Numbered from the stretch's first letter, positions 1-9,566 are shown. The stretch: DNA of 45,318 nt from VRUE01 sp050258095 (GCA_050258095.1 JBLMYD010000077.1:1-45318), one strand, 5' to 3'. A program made the numbers and translations. The notes: generated by a model not told the origin, from the sequence alone.

Positions 1-263
1 CTCGCGGGGCCACTCGCCCACCCATCGGCACACGAATCGAGTTACGGGTGGTTGTTTTCGCCGTTTACACCGTTGTCGCCGGCGATGTCCCTATCCGTGC
101 GGGTGAATCGGTGGATTGAGGCTCAGGTATCTCACGGATCCCCGGCGCCCATCGGCTGGATACCGTCGAAAACCTGCATATTCGGGATGGAGGCAGAGCA
201 GCGATCACCGAGGAAACAACGTCGGCTGTCATCAGCCTGAGCGCCCTAGCCGAAGAAAGAGAA
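1..263 (+). other. Left edge: open frame with hydrophobic stretch, no confident gene
   Basis: One plus-strand frame is open from the window edge to a TGA at 117-119 and encodes a hydrophobic stretch (VVVFAVYTVVAG, about 48-83) like a membrane segment. The same frame is open again from 120 into the NPCBM-like gene, and its translation there (for example ITEETTSAVISLSALAEERE) looks protein-like. I see no good start codon or ribosome site between the TGA and 264. It could be the membrane anchor of the downstream protein cut off by a nonsense mutation, or coincidence. Confidence 0.35.
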
Positions 264-677
264 GTGGCAAATTCGGAAAGCGCCAGCTTCGAACAGATCA
301 CTGTTGGGGGAATCAAAGATCCACAAGGTGTCGAGATGCTGGTCGGGAGTGCCTATGACTCTGCCACGTTCTCGATTCCAGTTGACCGAGAATTCGAGGC
401 AATTAAAGGACGCGTGGGAATCACGACCGAACCTTGCTCCAGCGGAACGGTTGCCTATGTTGCCATACAAGACGCCGAAAGGCATGTTCTTTGGCCGAAG
501 ACCGGAAGGCTAGAGCTGGTTGGGCGAGATGCCCAGCCCTTTCGGATTCCGGTCGCCGGAGAGGACGAGATCGTCCTCTACGCGACGGGCCACGAAGTCC
601 CCGCCCGTTGTGGCGGTGGGGGTTACGAAGGCATAAGCGTCGGCTGGGTTCATACGCAGCTGATCTCGTCTGAATAG
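264..677 (+). CDS. NPCBM-like beta-sandwich protein, probably N-terminally incomplete
   Basis: The 137-residue product resembles NPCBM/NEW2-type carbohydrate-binding modules: a beta-rich pattern running from ITVGGIKDPQGVEMLVGSAYDSATFSIP through EAIKGRVG and HVLWPKTGRLELVGRDAQPFRI to DEIVLYATG. No catalytic residues are evident, so binding is the only role I would infer. The GTG at 264 is the first conventional start after the in-frame TGA at 117, with a weak purine-rich AAAGAGA just upstream. The frame is open back to 120, so the true protein may have been longer with a membrane segment and helical linker. Base composition looks lower in GC than its neighbours, which may mean transfer. It converges on the kinase gene, whose extracellular domain is also a beta-sandwich of the discoidin type. 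Confidence 0.5.
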   Translation: MANSESASFEQITVGGIKDPQGVEMLVGSAYDSATFSIPVDREFEAIKGRVGITTEPCSSGTVAYVAIQDAERHVLWPKTGRLELVGRDAQPFRIPVAGEDEIVLYATGHEVPARCGGGGYEGISVGWVHTQLISSE

Positions 678-683
678 CGGCCG

Positions 684-709
684 CTTCCGCATTCGCGTGA
701 AAGCGGAAG
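684..709. terminator. Hairpin between convergent genes
   Basis: CTTCCGC (684-690) and GCGGAAG (703-709) form a 7-bp stem with a 12-nt loop between two convergent stop codons (677 and 725). There is no strong U-run on either side. It is a plausible bidirectional terminator from its position alone. Confidence 0.45.
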
Positions 710-724
710 GCACCATCCGACTGC

Positions 725-2242
725 TCAGCGCAACAGCTGGATGTCGCTGATTTCGACCTGGTAGCGGCCGGGTTGGTCGCGCGATTCGGAGGCCTTGTTG
801 AACCAGAGGAGGAAGTAGCGGGAGGGGGTGGGCACGGCCAGGTCGATTTCGTCCTTGGAGGAGGCGTCGACGACGGAGCCGACCGGTTCGCCCCAGCCAA
901 TGAGTTCTTCCGGCGGGCCGGAGGCTGCGGCGAAGACCTGGGCGTCCCAGCCGGGCGTCGGGGTGCGGACGACCATTCTCCTCGGCTTCGCCGGGGAGGT
1001 CGTCGTCACGTAGATGCCGACGCCGGCGTCCGGACCGATCTTGGTGCCGGCGAAGGTGTCTGAGTCGTAGTGCTCGGTTCCCCAGGCGGTGCCGGTCGGG
1101 TTGCCGTCGATCGCGAACCCCACCTCCTGGGGCAGCTCTTCGCCGTCGCCCTCGGGGTCGTAGTCGGTCGCCGATTCGATCTTCAGCGGCGCGCCCTTGC
1201 CCTTCTCGGCTCCACCCCCGCCGAGCTTGCCGCTGGCGATCAGGCCGACGACGGCCAGCGTCGCGACGACGACGAGGATCAGGCCGACGATCGCCGCCCA
1301 GCTCCAGCCCCTGCCTCCCGAGAGCTTGCGCTTCGGCGGCGGCAGCGCGTCCAGGACGCTCGTCGCCTCGCCGGTGGTCGAGCCGGCCCGCGCCGCCTCC
1401 ACCTCGAGCGCCGTCGAGAGGTCGTCGAGCATCTCGCCGATCTCCTGGTAGCGCCGGCTCGGGTCCTTCGCCGTCGCCCGCTCGACGGTCAGGGCCACCG
1501 CGGCGGAGATCTCGGGCCGCCGCCGCTGCACGTCGGGCAGCTCCTCGTTGACGTGCTTCATCGCCACGCCGACCTGGCTGTCGGCCGTGAACGGGACCTG
1601 GCCGACGAGCATCTCGTAGAGCACCACCCCGAGCGAGTAGATGTCGGAGCGCGGGTCGACGCTGCGGCCCATCGCCTGCTCGGGGGCGACGTAGTCGGTG
1701 GTGCCGAGGACCCTCCCCGTCGCCGTCATCCCGTCCTGCTCGAGCTGGCGCGAGATGCCGAAGTCGGTCAGCTTGGCGCGCCCCTCGGAGTCGATCAGCA
1801 CGTTCTGCGGCTTGATGTCGCGATGCACCATGTTGCGCGCGTGGGCGACCGAGAGCCCGCGCCCGATCTCGATCGCGTAGGCCACCGCCTCCTGCGGGTC
1901 GAGCGCGCCCTCGCGGGCGATCCGCTGCTTCAGCGTCTCGCCTTCGACGTACTCGAAGACGATGTAGGGGTGTCCGCCGTCCTCGCCGGCGTCGATCACC
2001 GAGACGACGTTGGCGTGGGAGAGCTTGGCGACCGCCCGCGCCTCCTGCCGGAAGCGCTCGAGCTGGTCGGCCTGCTCCGACATCTCGCGGTGCATCACCT
2101 TGACCGCCACCTGGCGGTCGAGCGTCTGATCGCGCGCCAGGTAGACGGTCGACATCCCGCCGCTGCCGAGCTTCGCCTCCAGCCGGTAGCGGCCGGAGAG
2201 CACGGTTCCGATCATCGAGCTGCTTGTCGGTTGAGATGTCAT
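725..2242 (-). CDS. Membrane Ser/Thr protein kinase with extracellular discoidin-like domain
   Basis: A Hanks-type kinase of 505 residues. The cytoplasmic domain (about 17-280) has the glycine loop GSGGMSTVY (26-34), the ATP-binding lysine in VAVKV (48), catalytic HRDIKPQN (140-147), DFG (160-162) and APE (186-188), so it should be active. One membrane helix follows (about 314-336). The outside part (about 355-505) has the pattern YDPEGDGEE...AIDGNPTGTAWGTEHY, the discoidin/galactose-binding-like fold known from the C-terminus of actinobacterial MviN-type proteins, instead of the common PASTA repeats. Ligand binding to that domain probably controls the kinase. The start at 2242 is preceded by TACCCT (2262-2257), a -10-like box 14 nt upstream; a second ATG nine codons in (2215) is possible. 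A longer upstream open frame overlaps the next gene and is not credible. Confidence 0.93.
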   Translation of the reverse strand: MTSQPTSSSMIGTVLSGRYRLEAKLGSGGMSTVYLARDQTLDRQVAVKVMHREMSEQADQLERFRQEARAVAKLSHANVVSVIDAGEDGGHPYIVFEYVEGETLKQRIAREGALDPQEAVAYAIEIGRGLSVAHARNMVHRDIKPQNVLIDSEGRAKLTDFGISRQLEQDGMTATGRVLGTTDYVAPEQAMGRSVDPRSDIYSLGVVLYEMLVGQVPFTADSQVGVAMKHVNEELPDVQRRRPEISAAVALTVERATAKDPSRRYQEIGEMLDDLSTALEVEAARAGSTTGEATSVLDALPPPKRKLSGGRGWSWAAIVGLILVVVATLAVVGLIASGKLGGGGAEKGKGAPLKIESATDYDPEGDGEELPQEVGFAIDGNPTGTAWGTEHYDSDTFAGTKIGPDAGVGIYVTTTSPAKPRRMVVRTPTPGWDAQVFAAASGPPEELIGWGEPVGSVVDASSKDEIDLAVPTPSRYFLLWFNKASESRDQPGRYQVEISDIQLLR

Positions 2243-2280
2243 CCGCGTGTCGTCTGAGGGTACTTTCGGCAGTCGGACCG

Positions 2281-3702
2281 CTACCAGGCGTTGAGCAGGT
2301 CGTCGGGCCCGAATACTGCGTCGGCCTCGACGTCGCCGGCGATCCCCGTCCGGCTGACCGCTACGAGCTTGGCCGTCGCGCCGCCGGGAACGTCGCTGCG
2401 ACACCGCGCCAGGTCGTCCAGCTCCGCCGGCGAGAAGGGTTTCCTCTCGCGCCACTTGACCGAGCCGATGAAGCCGATCCGGCTCGGCTCGAGCGCGTCC
2501 CCCCCGACCAGGTCGACCTCCACCGCGTGGTCCCTCCGCCACCACCCGCCGACGTGACGGGCGCCGCCAAGCCGCTCGTCCAGCCCCGCGGCGAGCAGTC
2601 GCTCGAGAGCCTCGCGGACGAGTGGCTCGATGGCCCGCCCCCGATAGGCGTGCCAGCCGGCGAGGGCTCGCTTGACCACCAGGTCGGACCTGCCCCGCGA
2701 GAGCTCCGCCATGTGCGGTCCTACGAACCGCAGCCAGAATCGCAGGTAGGGATCGAGCACCGAGTACTTCGCCGCCTTCCTGCCGGGTGGCACTCCGTAG
2801 GGAAGTTCCCGAACGACCAGCCGCTTCTTCTCGATCAGGACGGTTAGCGCCTCGGTCAACGTGTTCCCCTTCACCCCACTGCGCTGCTGGATGCGGCCGT
2901 ATGCGCTTTCGCCGCGGCCGATCGCCTCGATCACCTTCCGCGCCTGCAGCTCGCCGGCGAGCTCGGAGGACATGATTCGCAGGGCGGTCGTCGCGAAGGG
3001 GGTTTGGTCGTCGGCGAGCGCCGTCTCGAGAAATCGGCGCACGCCGGCCGACTGCGGCCAGGACGCGGCCAGGAGGGGAAAGCCGCCGACGATCAGGTGG
3101 CGGTCGAACGCATCGCTCGCGCTCGCCGCGCCGGTGATCCTCGCAACGTCGGCAGGGTTCAACGGCGCGACGACGACCTCGCGCGTGGGCCTGCCGTGAA
3201 GGGGCGAGCGCTCGGCGACCAGGGCCTCCATCATCCGCACGTCCGAGCCGACGCAGACCAGCAGCACGGCCGATTTCTCCAAGCTGCGATCCCAGGCCTT
3301 CTGCAGATCGGCGGCGAAGCCCGGGTCCTCCTCGGCCAGATAGGGCAACTCATCGATGACGACGATCGCCGGTTTGGCCCCAGCGGCGCCCCTCGCGGCG
3401 CTGCGCAGGGCGGTGGGCCAGGAATCAAAGACGACGCCGTCGAAGTCCGCTGCGGCAGCGAGCGTCGACTCGCGGACGCTCGTGACGAACTCGCCCAGCG
3501 CTTCGGACTTCGCCCGCTGGGGTGCCTGGTAGAAGCAGTAGCGGGTTCGCGAGCGGTCGCAGAACTCCTGGACGAGACGCGACTTCCCTACGCGCCGCCG
3601 GCCCCGCACCCAGACGAATCGACCGACTCCGGTTTCCCGCACCAGGTTCAACTCGGACCGAAGTGCAGCCAACTCCGGCTTCCTGCCGACAAACTCTTTC
3701 AT
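2281..3702 (-). CDS. AAA+ ATPase with DUF234-type C-terminal nuclease-like domain
   Basis: The 473-residue protein belongs to the archaeal-ATPase/DUF234 family. It shows Walker A GRRRVGKSR (34-42), Walker B IVVIDELPYL (from about 113), a winged-helix region (about 250-320, IQQRSGVKGNTLTEALTVL) and a C-terminal segment with HAVEVDLVG followed by GFIGSVKW. The E-x-D...x-x-K spacing matches a PD-(D/E)xK nuclease-like core. Members of this family are widespread and poorly understood; suggested roles include DNA processing and toxin-like modules, and I do not assign one. It lies 38 nt upstream of the kinase gene on the same strand. A strong inverted repeat sits immediately before its ATG. Confidence 0.88.
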   Translation of the reverse strand: MKEFVGRKPELAALRSELNLVRETGVGRFVWVRGRRRVGKSRLVQEFCDRSRTRYCFYQAPQRAKSEALGEFVTSVRESTLAAAADFDGVVFDSWPTALRSAARGAAGAKPAIVVIDELPYLAEEDPGFAADLQKAWDRSLEKSAVLLVCVGSDVRMMEALVAERSPLHGRPTREVVVAPLNPADVARITGAASASDAFDRHLIVGGFPLLAASWPQSAGVRRFLETALADDQTPFATTALRIMSSELAGELQARKVIEAIGRGESAYGRIQQRSGVKGNTLTEALTVLIEKKRLVVRELPYGVPPGRKAAKYSVLDPYLRFWLRFVGPHMAELSRGRSDLVVKRALAGWHAYRGRAIEPLVREALERLLAAGLDERLGGARHVGGWWRRDHAVEVDLVGGDALEPSRIGFIGSVKWRERKPFSPAELDDLARCRSDVPGGATAKLVAVSRTGIAGDVEADAVFGPDDLLNAW

Positions 3703-3706
3703 GGTG

Positions 3707-3730
3707 GAGACTCTAGTAAAGAAGAGTCTC
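3707..3730 (-). promoter_or_regulatory. Inverted repeat just upstream of the DUF234 ATPase start
   Basis: GAGACTCT (3707-3714) and AGAGTCTC (3723-3730) are perfect 8-bp inverted arms around an 8-nt spacer, ending 4 nt before the ATG at 3702. On the minus strand an AT-rich TATAGA lies a little upstream (about 3737-3742). The placement suits an operator or a hairpin that masks the start; the binding factor is unknown. Confidence 0.55.
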
Positions 3731-3745
3731 GTTGTCTATAGTTTG

Positions 3746-4764
<1,019 letters not shown>

Positions 4765-4768
<4 letters not shown>

Positions 4769-6108
4769 GTGGGCGATTCTTTCAGTCGCTTGCTCAGATC
4801 GGCAGCTGGCTCGAACACGTATTCGCGGCCCACCCGCCTCCGTCTGAGAAGGCTTCGCTCAACGAGGCGGGTCAGGTCGCTCCTCGCCGTCTCATGGGTT
4901 ACGCGGTGCGTGTCGGCGTGTTGGCGGAGCGAGTAGCTGCGGCCGGGGTGGTGCAGCGCATCGGAGAGCAGCGCGAGCTGACGGTGGTTGAAGCCGCCAG
5001 CCCCGTGAAGCAGCTCTTCTATCTCCTTGACTTCCCCGATCTTGCGTGCGAGGTAGTCGTGCATCTCCCTTATCGCCCGTTCGATGACGTTCAGCTGATA
5101 GATGAGGAAATAGGTGGTGTCGCCCTCGTCAGTCTCCGTTTCGAGGAACGCCCGGCCATACTGCGCCGGCGCCTCCCGCAGGATCTTGGATACCGAGAGG
5201 TACTCAACCAGCCAGTAGCCCTGCTCTCGCATCGACCAGGAAAAGAGGATCCGCGCGGTTCGCCCGTTCCCGTCGACGAAGGGGTGGTCGTATGCGAGGC
5301 AGAAGTGCAGCAGGATGGCCCGCACGACTGGATGGATGAACTGCTTGCTTGCCGTGCCTTCGTTGGCGAACTCGCACATCCGACGCAGGCGGTCGGGCAG
5401 CTCCTCCGCAGGCGGCGGCAGATGGACCCGCCGTCCGTCGTCACGGTCGAAGACCGCGACCCGGTCTTCGCCGGGAACTTGCAGGCGACCGGCTGCCGTC
5501 GGGTCGTCGAGTGTCCCCTCGGTGAGGATTCTGTGCAGCTCCAATACCGATTCCGGGCTGAGCGTTTTTCCCATCTCGTTTCTCATGAACTGCATCGCGC
5601 GGTAGTTGTTGACGATCATGCGCTCGCTTCGGTCTTTCGGCTCACGGCCGCTGCGCAGCATCTCCTTGGCGACCACCCGCGAAGTGGTCGCCCCCTCCAG
5701 CTGACTCGATCTGATCGCCTCCTCCATCAGCGAGTTGACGAGGAACCTCTGGCCCGCCTGGCGGTCGGAAGTGACGACCTCATCCATCGCGACTCGCCCG
5801 CTGCACTCCTGGTCCACGTGATGGAGACTGCGCAGCAGCAGATCCGGGAGCCCGTACCCGAATGGCTCGCCGCTCTTGTCGAGCAGGTCCAGTCGGCGCA
5901 TCCCGGGTCCCCGCTCGAGAACCTTGATTCTCCACCACCAATCCTCAGAGCTGAGGCCCTCCGGGGGCTTGAGACGCCGCAACTTGTGCCAGTGAAGGTA
6001 TCTCTCGCTGGAGCGAGGATCGGGAGGAGAGCCAAGCACCTTCACGAGGCGCTTGCTGCCCTCGGGGCTGCCTGGCGGTGCGATTGGAGGTGGTACCTCG
6101 ACGTACAT
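4765..6108 (-). CDS. Fic family protein with N-terminal inhibitory motif and C-terminal wHTH
   Basis: Fic enzymes transfer AMP (or another nucleotide moiety) to target hydroxyl groups. This 447-residue protein carries the complete catalytic motif HPFVDGNGRTAR (275-286) and, before it, the inhibitory (S/T)xxxE(G/N) motif SSQLEG (134-139). That makes it an auto-inhibited Fic of the type whose inhibitory helix is N-terminal. The tail (about 370-435) looks like a winged helix (LRQHADTHRVTHETARSDLTRLVERSLL), so it can probably bind DNA. Repeated CCAAATCT sites directly upstream suggest that it regulates itself. Its stop overlaps the purM start (GTGA). Targets are unknown; a link to purine nucleotide supply through purM is only an inference from the operon. 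Confidence 0.92.
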
Positions 6109-6115
6109 TGCTCAA

Positions 6116-6180
6116 GTCCAAATCTGTCCAAATCTGTCCAAGGATTTGGAAGTATACCCAAATTTAGATAGAGATTTGGA
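6116..6180 (-). promoter_or_regulatory. Promoter with repeated CCAAATCT operator sites for fic-purM
   Basis: Two tandem GTCCAAATCT units (6116-6125, 6126-6135) and a partial third (6136-6143) lie next to the Fic start. CCAAAT also occurs at 6158-6163, and the inverted form occurs as ATTTGG at 6144-6149 and AGATTTGG at 6172-6179. A good -10 box TATACT lies on the minus strand at 6156-6151, between the repeats, giving a leader of about 35 nt. This AT-rich patch stands out in the GC-rich window. Sites on both sides of the -10 are typical of a repressor operator; the Fic wHTH is the obvious candidate. Confidence 0.7.
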
Positions 6181-6186
6181 TTTGAT

Positions 6187-6978
6187 CTACCGCCGTTTGA
6201 GCCGAGAGAGCACCCATGCCGCCAGCCCCGCTCGGTACGCCGCGTAGGGCCAGAGCGCGCGGTCGCGCTCGACCAGGGCGATCAGGCGCTGGGAGGCGAG
6301 GGTGGAGGCGAAGGAGGCGGCGACGCCGATCGCCATCGAGCGGCGCAGATCGGGGTCGACGCCGCGGCGGGCGAGGCGAGCTCCCTTGAGCAGGGTGGCG
6401 CCGACTATCACCGGCAGGGCGATCGTGCGCGAGAGCAGGTTCGCCTGGTCGCGCGAGAAGCGGCGCCAGCGGGCCGCCGCCAGGGTGATGCCGTTGCGCG
6501 AGACGCCCGGCGCCAGCGCCGTCGCCTGCGCGAGGCCGAGGACGAGGCCGTCGGCCGGCCGCGCCTCGCCGCGACCGCGCAGCTGCGGCCGCCGGTCGGC
6601 GAGGACCATCGCCGCCGCCCCGGCCAGCAGGCCATAGGCGGTCGCCCGCGGCCCGCCGAGCCGCCGCTCGATCGGCCGCTCGAGCTTGTAGCCGACGAGC
6701 GCCGGTGGCAGGAAGGAGAGCGCCAGCACGGCGGCGCCGCGCAGGTCGAAGGCGCGCAGCTCTTCGGCGATCAGCCGTCGCTGGCCGATCAGGAGCGCCG
6801 CCGCGCCGCCGGCGTGCAGCGCCACCTCGAAGCTCTTGCGCACCTCGGGGTCGACCGCCTCCCAGTCCCAGCCGGCGAGCCAGGGGACGAGGACGATGTG
6901 GGCCGAGCTGGAGACCGGCAGCAGCTCCGCCGGCCCCTGGACGACGCCGAGCGCGAGGGCGCGCCGGGCCGGGATCAC
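6187..6978 (-). CDS. uppP: Undecaprenyl-diphosphatase (BacA/UppP family)
   Basis: An integral membrane phosphatase of 263 residues that returns undecaprenyl diphosphate to the monophosphate form for peptidoglycan and glycan synthesis. Both catalytic regions are present: VQGPAELLPVSSSAH (13-27, with the key Glu18) and PGVSRNGIT (157-165, with Ser160-Arg161). It begins with GTG in a GTGA overlap with the DedA gene, so the two are co-translated. The sequence between the motifs is richer in arginine than usual, and SAH replaces the common SGH. A second family member lies at 32512-33378. This copy is beside the glycan locus, so it may serve it. Confidence 0.9.
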   Translation of the reverse strand: MIPARRALALGVVQGPAELLPVSSSAHIVLVPWLAGWDWEAVDPEVRKSFEVALHAGGAAALLIGQRRLIAEELRAFDLRGAAVLALSFLPPALVGYKLERPIERRLGGPRATAYGLLAGAAAMVLADRRPQLRGRGEARPADGLVLGLAQATALAPGVSRNGITLAAARWRRFSRDQANLLSRTIALPVIVGATLLKGARLARRGVDPDLRRSMAIGVAASFASTLASQRLIALVERDRALWPYAAYRAGLAAWVLSRLKRR

Positions 6979-7610
6979 GCCGAGGCCGGCTGGCTTCGGC
7001 GGCGCTTGACGATCGCGAAGACGACCAGCCCGACGACGGCCGCGACGACGAGGTAGTCGAACACCTGCAGGTGACTGCGCAGGCTTTCCCAGTTGTTGCC
7101 CACGATGTCGCCCGCGATGGCGAAGCCGAGCACCCAGGGCAGCGAGCCGAGCGCGGTCAGCCAGGTGAAGCGCCAGAACGGCATCTCGGCGACGCCCGCC
7201 GGCAGCGAGATGAAGGCGCGCACGAGGGGCAGCAGCCTGCCGACGAGCACGGTGATGTCGCCGTGGCGTTTGAACCAGTTGTCGACCCAGGCCAGCCGCG
7301 CGGGGCTGAGATGGATCAGGCGGTTCTTCTCCAGCAGGTCGATACGGCCGTAGTAGCCGATCGCGTAGGTCACCCAGGAGCCGACCATGTTGCCGGCCAG
7401 CCCCGCGAGCGTCACCCCGAGCAGCGTCTGGTCGCCGTTGTGGACGCTGAAGCCGGCGAACAGCATCACCGCCTCGCTGGGGACCGGGATGCAGGCGCTG
7501 CCCGCGGCCATCAGCAGGAGGATCCCGGCCAACCCGGTGCTTTCGATCGTTTCGACGCAGAAGTCGACGATCGGTCCGGTCAAGTCGGCGTAGAGAAATG
7601 GGTGCAACAT
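6975..7610 (-). CDS. DedA family membrane protein (VTT/SNARE-associated domain)
   Basis: The 211-residue protein has the DedA hallmarks: an N-terminal re-entrant region with PVPSEAVMLFAG, then the central FKRHGDITVLVGRLLPLVRAFISLPAGVAEMPFWRF, and C-terminal membrane helices. DedA proteins are membrane flippases or transporters; several move polyprenyl phosphates such as undecaprenyl phosphate. Its co-translation with an undecaprenyl-diphosphatase (GTGA overlap) fits a carrier-lipid recycling pair: UppP dephosphorylates the carrier and DedA returns it. A -10-like TAGGAT lies 12 nt before the ATG (7628-7623), back to back with the promoter of the glycan locus. Confidence 0.9.
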   Translation of the reverse strand: MLHPFLYADLTGPIVDFCVETIESTGLAGILLLMAAGSACIPVPSEAVMLFAGFSVHNGDQTLLGVTLAGLAGNMVGSWVTYAIGYYGRIDLLEKNRLIHLSPARLAWVDNWFKRHGDITVLVGRLLPLVRAFISLPAGVAEMPFWRFTWLTALGSLPWVLGFAIAGDIVGNNWESLRSHLQVFDYLVVAAVVGLVVFAIVKRRRSQPASA

Positions 7611-7622
7611 CGGGAAATCGGC

Positions 7623-7649
7623 ATCCTAGAGCGTCGGGGCGACTAGAAT
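7623..7649. promoter_or_regulatory. Back-to-back -10 boxes of the divergent DedA and glycan genes
   Basis: On the minus strand TAGGAT (7628-7623) lies 12 nt before the DedA ATG; on the plus strand TAGAAT (7644-7649) lies 12 nt before the dehydratase ATG at 7662. Only 51 bp separate the two genes, so both transcripts would have almost no leader. I see no clear -35 boxes. Confidence 0.5.
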
Positions 7650-7661
7650 CGCCGATACTCG

Positions 7662-9548
7662 ATGCGCCGGTTGAATCATCCCGTCTACCGCAACCGGGTC
7701 CTTCAGGTCTGCGCCGACGCCGTCCTGCTCGCGCTCGCCTACTACCTGGCCTTCCGCCTGCGCTTCCTCGACCGCAGCGACCTGCCGCACCGCTACTCGG
7801 TCCTCTTCGCGCAGTCGGTCGGCATCGTCGTCGCCGTCAAGCTCGTCGTCTTCTACGCCTCCGGCCTCTACCAGAAGTGGTGGCGCTACGTCAGCGGTCG
7901 CGACTTCCTGCTGATCGTCCGCGCCGTCGCCCTCGCCAGCGCGATCCTCGTCGTCGGCTTCACCGTCCTGCGCCCGTTCTCCCACAACCTGCCGCGCTCG
8001 GTCGCGGTGATGGACTTCATCCTCACCCTGATGCTGATCGCCGGCGCCCGCCTCGCCGTGCGCCTGATCGTCGAGCGGCCCTCGCGCGGCGGCCGCGCGC
8101 CGAAGCACCGGGTGCTCGTCGTCGGCGCCGGCTCGGGCGGCCAGATGGTCGTCCGCGAGCTGCAGCTCAACCCGGCGCTCGGCTCGACCGCGATCGGCTT
8201 CGTCGACGACGACCCGCGCAAGCGCGGGATGCGCATGCTGGGGCTGAAGGTGCTCGGCTCGACCAAGCGCATCGACGCGATCCTCGACGAGACGCAGCCC
8301 GACGAGGTCGTGATCGCGATCCCCTCGGCGCCGGGGACGCTGCGCGCCAAGGTCGTCGCCGCCTGTCGCGAGCGCGAGATCCGCGTCCGCACCCTGCCCA
8401 CGGTCTTCGAGATCCTGCGCGGCGGCGTCCAGCTCAACAAGCAGTTGCGCGACGTCCAGGTCGAGGACGTGCTCGGCCGCGAGCCGATCGTCGTCGAGCT
8501 CGACCGCGTCGGCGCCTACCTGCGCGACCGCATCGTCCTCGTCACCGGCGCCGGCGGCTCGATCGGCTCCGAGCTCTGCCGCCAGATCGCCCGCGTCTCG
8601 CCGCGCCTGCTGGTGATGGTCGACCACGCCGAGGACAACCTCTTCCAGATCGACCGCGAGATGGTCGAGGAGCGCCACTTCGCCGGCGTCGAGTCGGTGC
8701 TCGCCGACTGCAAGGAGCCGGCCCGGATGCTGGAGACGATGCAGCGCTTCAAGCCGAGCGTCGTCTTCCACGCCGCCGCCTACAAGCACGTGCCGCTGAT
8801 GGAGGCCAACCCGCTCGAGGCGGTGCGCAACAACGCGATCGCGACGCGGATAACGGCCGACGCGGCGGCGGCCTCCAACGTCGAGCGCTTCGTCCTGATC
8901 TCGACCGACAAGGCGGTCAACCCGAAAACGGTGATGGGCGCCTCGAAGGCGATGGCCGAGTGGATCGTCGAGTCGGCCGGGCGCAAGCACCCCGGCACCC
9001 GCTTCGCCAGCGTCCGCTTCGGCAACGTCCTCAACTCCTCGGGCAGCGTCGTGCCGATCTTCCGCGGCCAGATCGAGCGCGGCGGCCCGGTCACCGTCAC
9101 CCACCCCGAGATGACCCGCTACTTCATGACGATCCCCGAGGCGGTACAGCTCGTGATCCGCGCCGGCGACATCGGCGCCGGCAAGGGCGAGGTCTTCGTC
9201 CTCGACATGGGCGAGCCGGTGCGGATCGTCGAGCTGGCGCGCAACATGATCAAGCTCGCCGGCTACGAGCCGGAAGCCGACGTCGCGATCGAGTTCACCA
9301 AGCCGCGGCCGGGGGAGAAGCTGCACGAGGAGCTGTTCGGCGTCGCCGAGCGCGAGCAGCCGACCGCGGCGAAGCGGATCAGGCGGGCGGTGCGCGAGAC
9401 CCCGCTCGACCCCGACTGGGTGGAGCAGACCCTCAATGCGCTCGAGGACCTGGTGATGGCCGGCGACGAGGCCAACCTCGCCCAGCGCGTGGTCGAGATG
9501 ATCACCGCCCCGGGCGGCGACGCGGCGGCGGTCGTCTACGACGAGTAG
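7662..9548 (+). CDS. Membrane NDP-sugar 4,6-dehydratase (CapD/PglF-like)
   Basis: The 628-residue protein has the layout of the large CapD/PglF/WbpM group: four membrane helices (about 15-130), a first Rossmann domain (VLVVGAGSGGQ, about 149-270) and a second, catalytic NAD-binding domain (VLVTGAGGSIGSEL, about 290-590). The catalytic region STDKAVNPKTVMGASK has Met in place of the classical Tyr of the SDR YxxxK motif, as is usual for this group. It most likely makes a UDP-4-keto-6-deoxy-hexosamine, the first step toward bacillosamine- or fucosamine-type sugars. No partner aminotransferase is in the window, so the final sugar is unknown. It is the first gene of the glycan locus and lies 18 nt before the LytR_C gene. 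Confidence 0.94.
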   Translation: MRRLNHPVYRNRVLQVCADAVLLALAYYLAFRLRFLDRSDLPHRYSVLFAQSVGIVVAVKLVVFYASGLYQKWWRYVSGRDFLLIVRAVALASAILVVGFTVLRPFSHNLPRSVAVMDFILTLMLIAGARLAVRLIVERPSRGGRAPKHRVLVVGAGSGGQMVVRELQLNPALGSTAIGFVDDDPRKRGMRMLGLKVLGSTKRIDAILDETQPDEVVIAIPSAPGTLRAKVVAACREREIRVRTLPTVFEILRGGVQLNKQLRDVQVEDVLGREPIVVELDRVGAYLRDRIVLVTGAGGSIGSELCRQIARVSPRLLVMVDHAEDNLFQIDREMVEERHFAGVESVLADCKEPARMLETMQRFKPSVVFHAAAYKHVPLMEANPLEAVRNNAIATRITADAAAASNVERFVLISTDKAVNPKTVMGASKAMAEWIVESAGRKHPGTRFASVRFGNVLNSSGSVVPIFRGQIERGGPVTVTHPEMTRYFMTIPEAVQLVIRAGDIGAGKGEVFVLDMGEPVRIVELARNMIKLAGYEPEADVAIEFTKPRPGEKLHEELFGVAEREQPTAAKRIRRAVRETPLDPDWVEQTLNALEDLVMAGDEANLAQRVVEMITAPGGDAAAVVYDE

Positions 9549-9566
9549 CCTCTCGCAGCCACTCCC

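Noticed and set aside
2243..2545. N-terminal extension of the kinase frame
   Set aside because: It is Arg/Gly-rich, lies within the DUF234 ATPase gene on the same strand in another frame, and does not resemble any kinase N-terminus.
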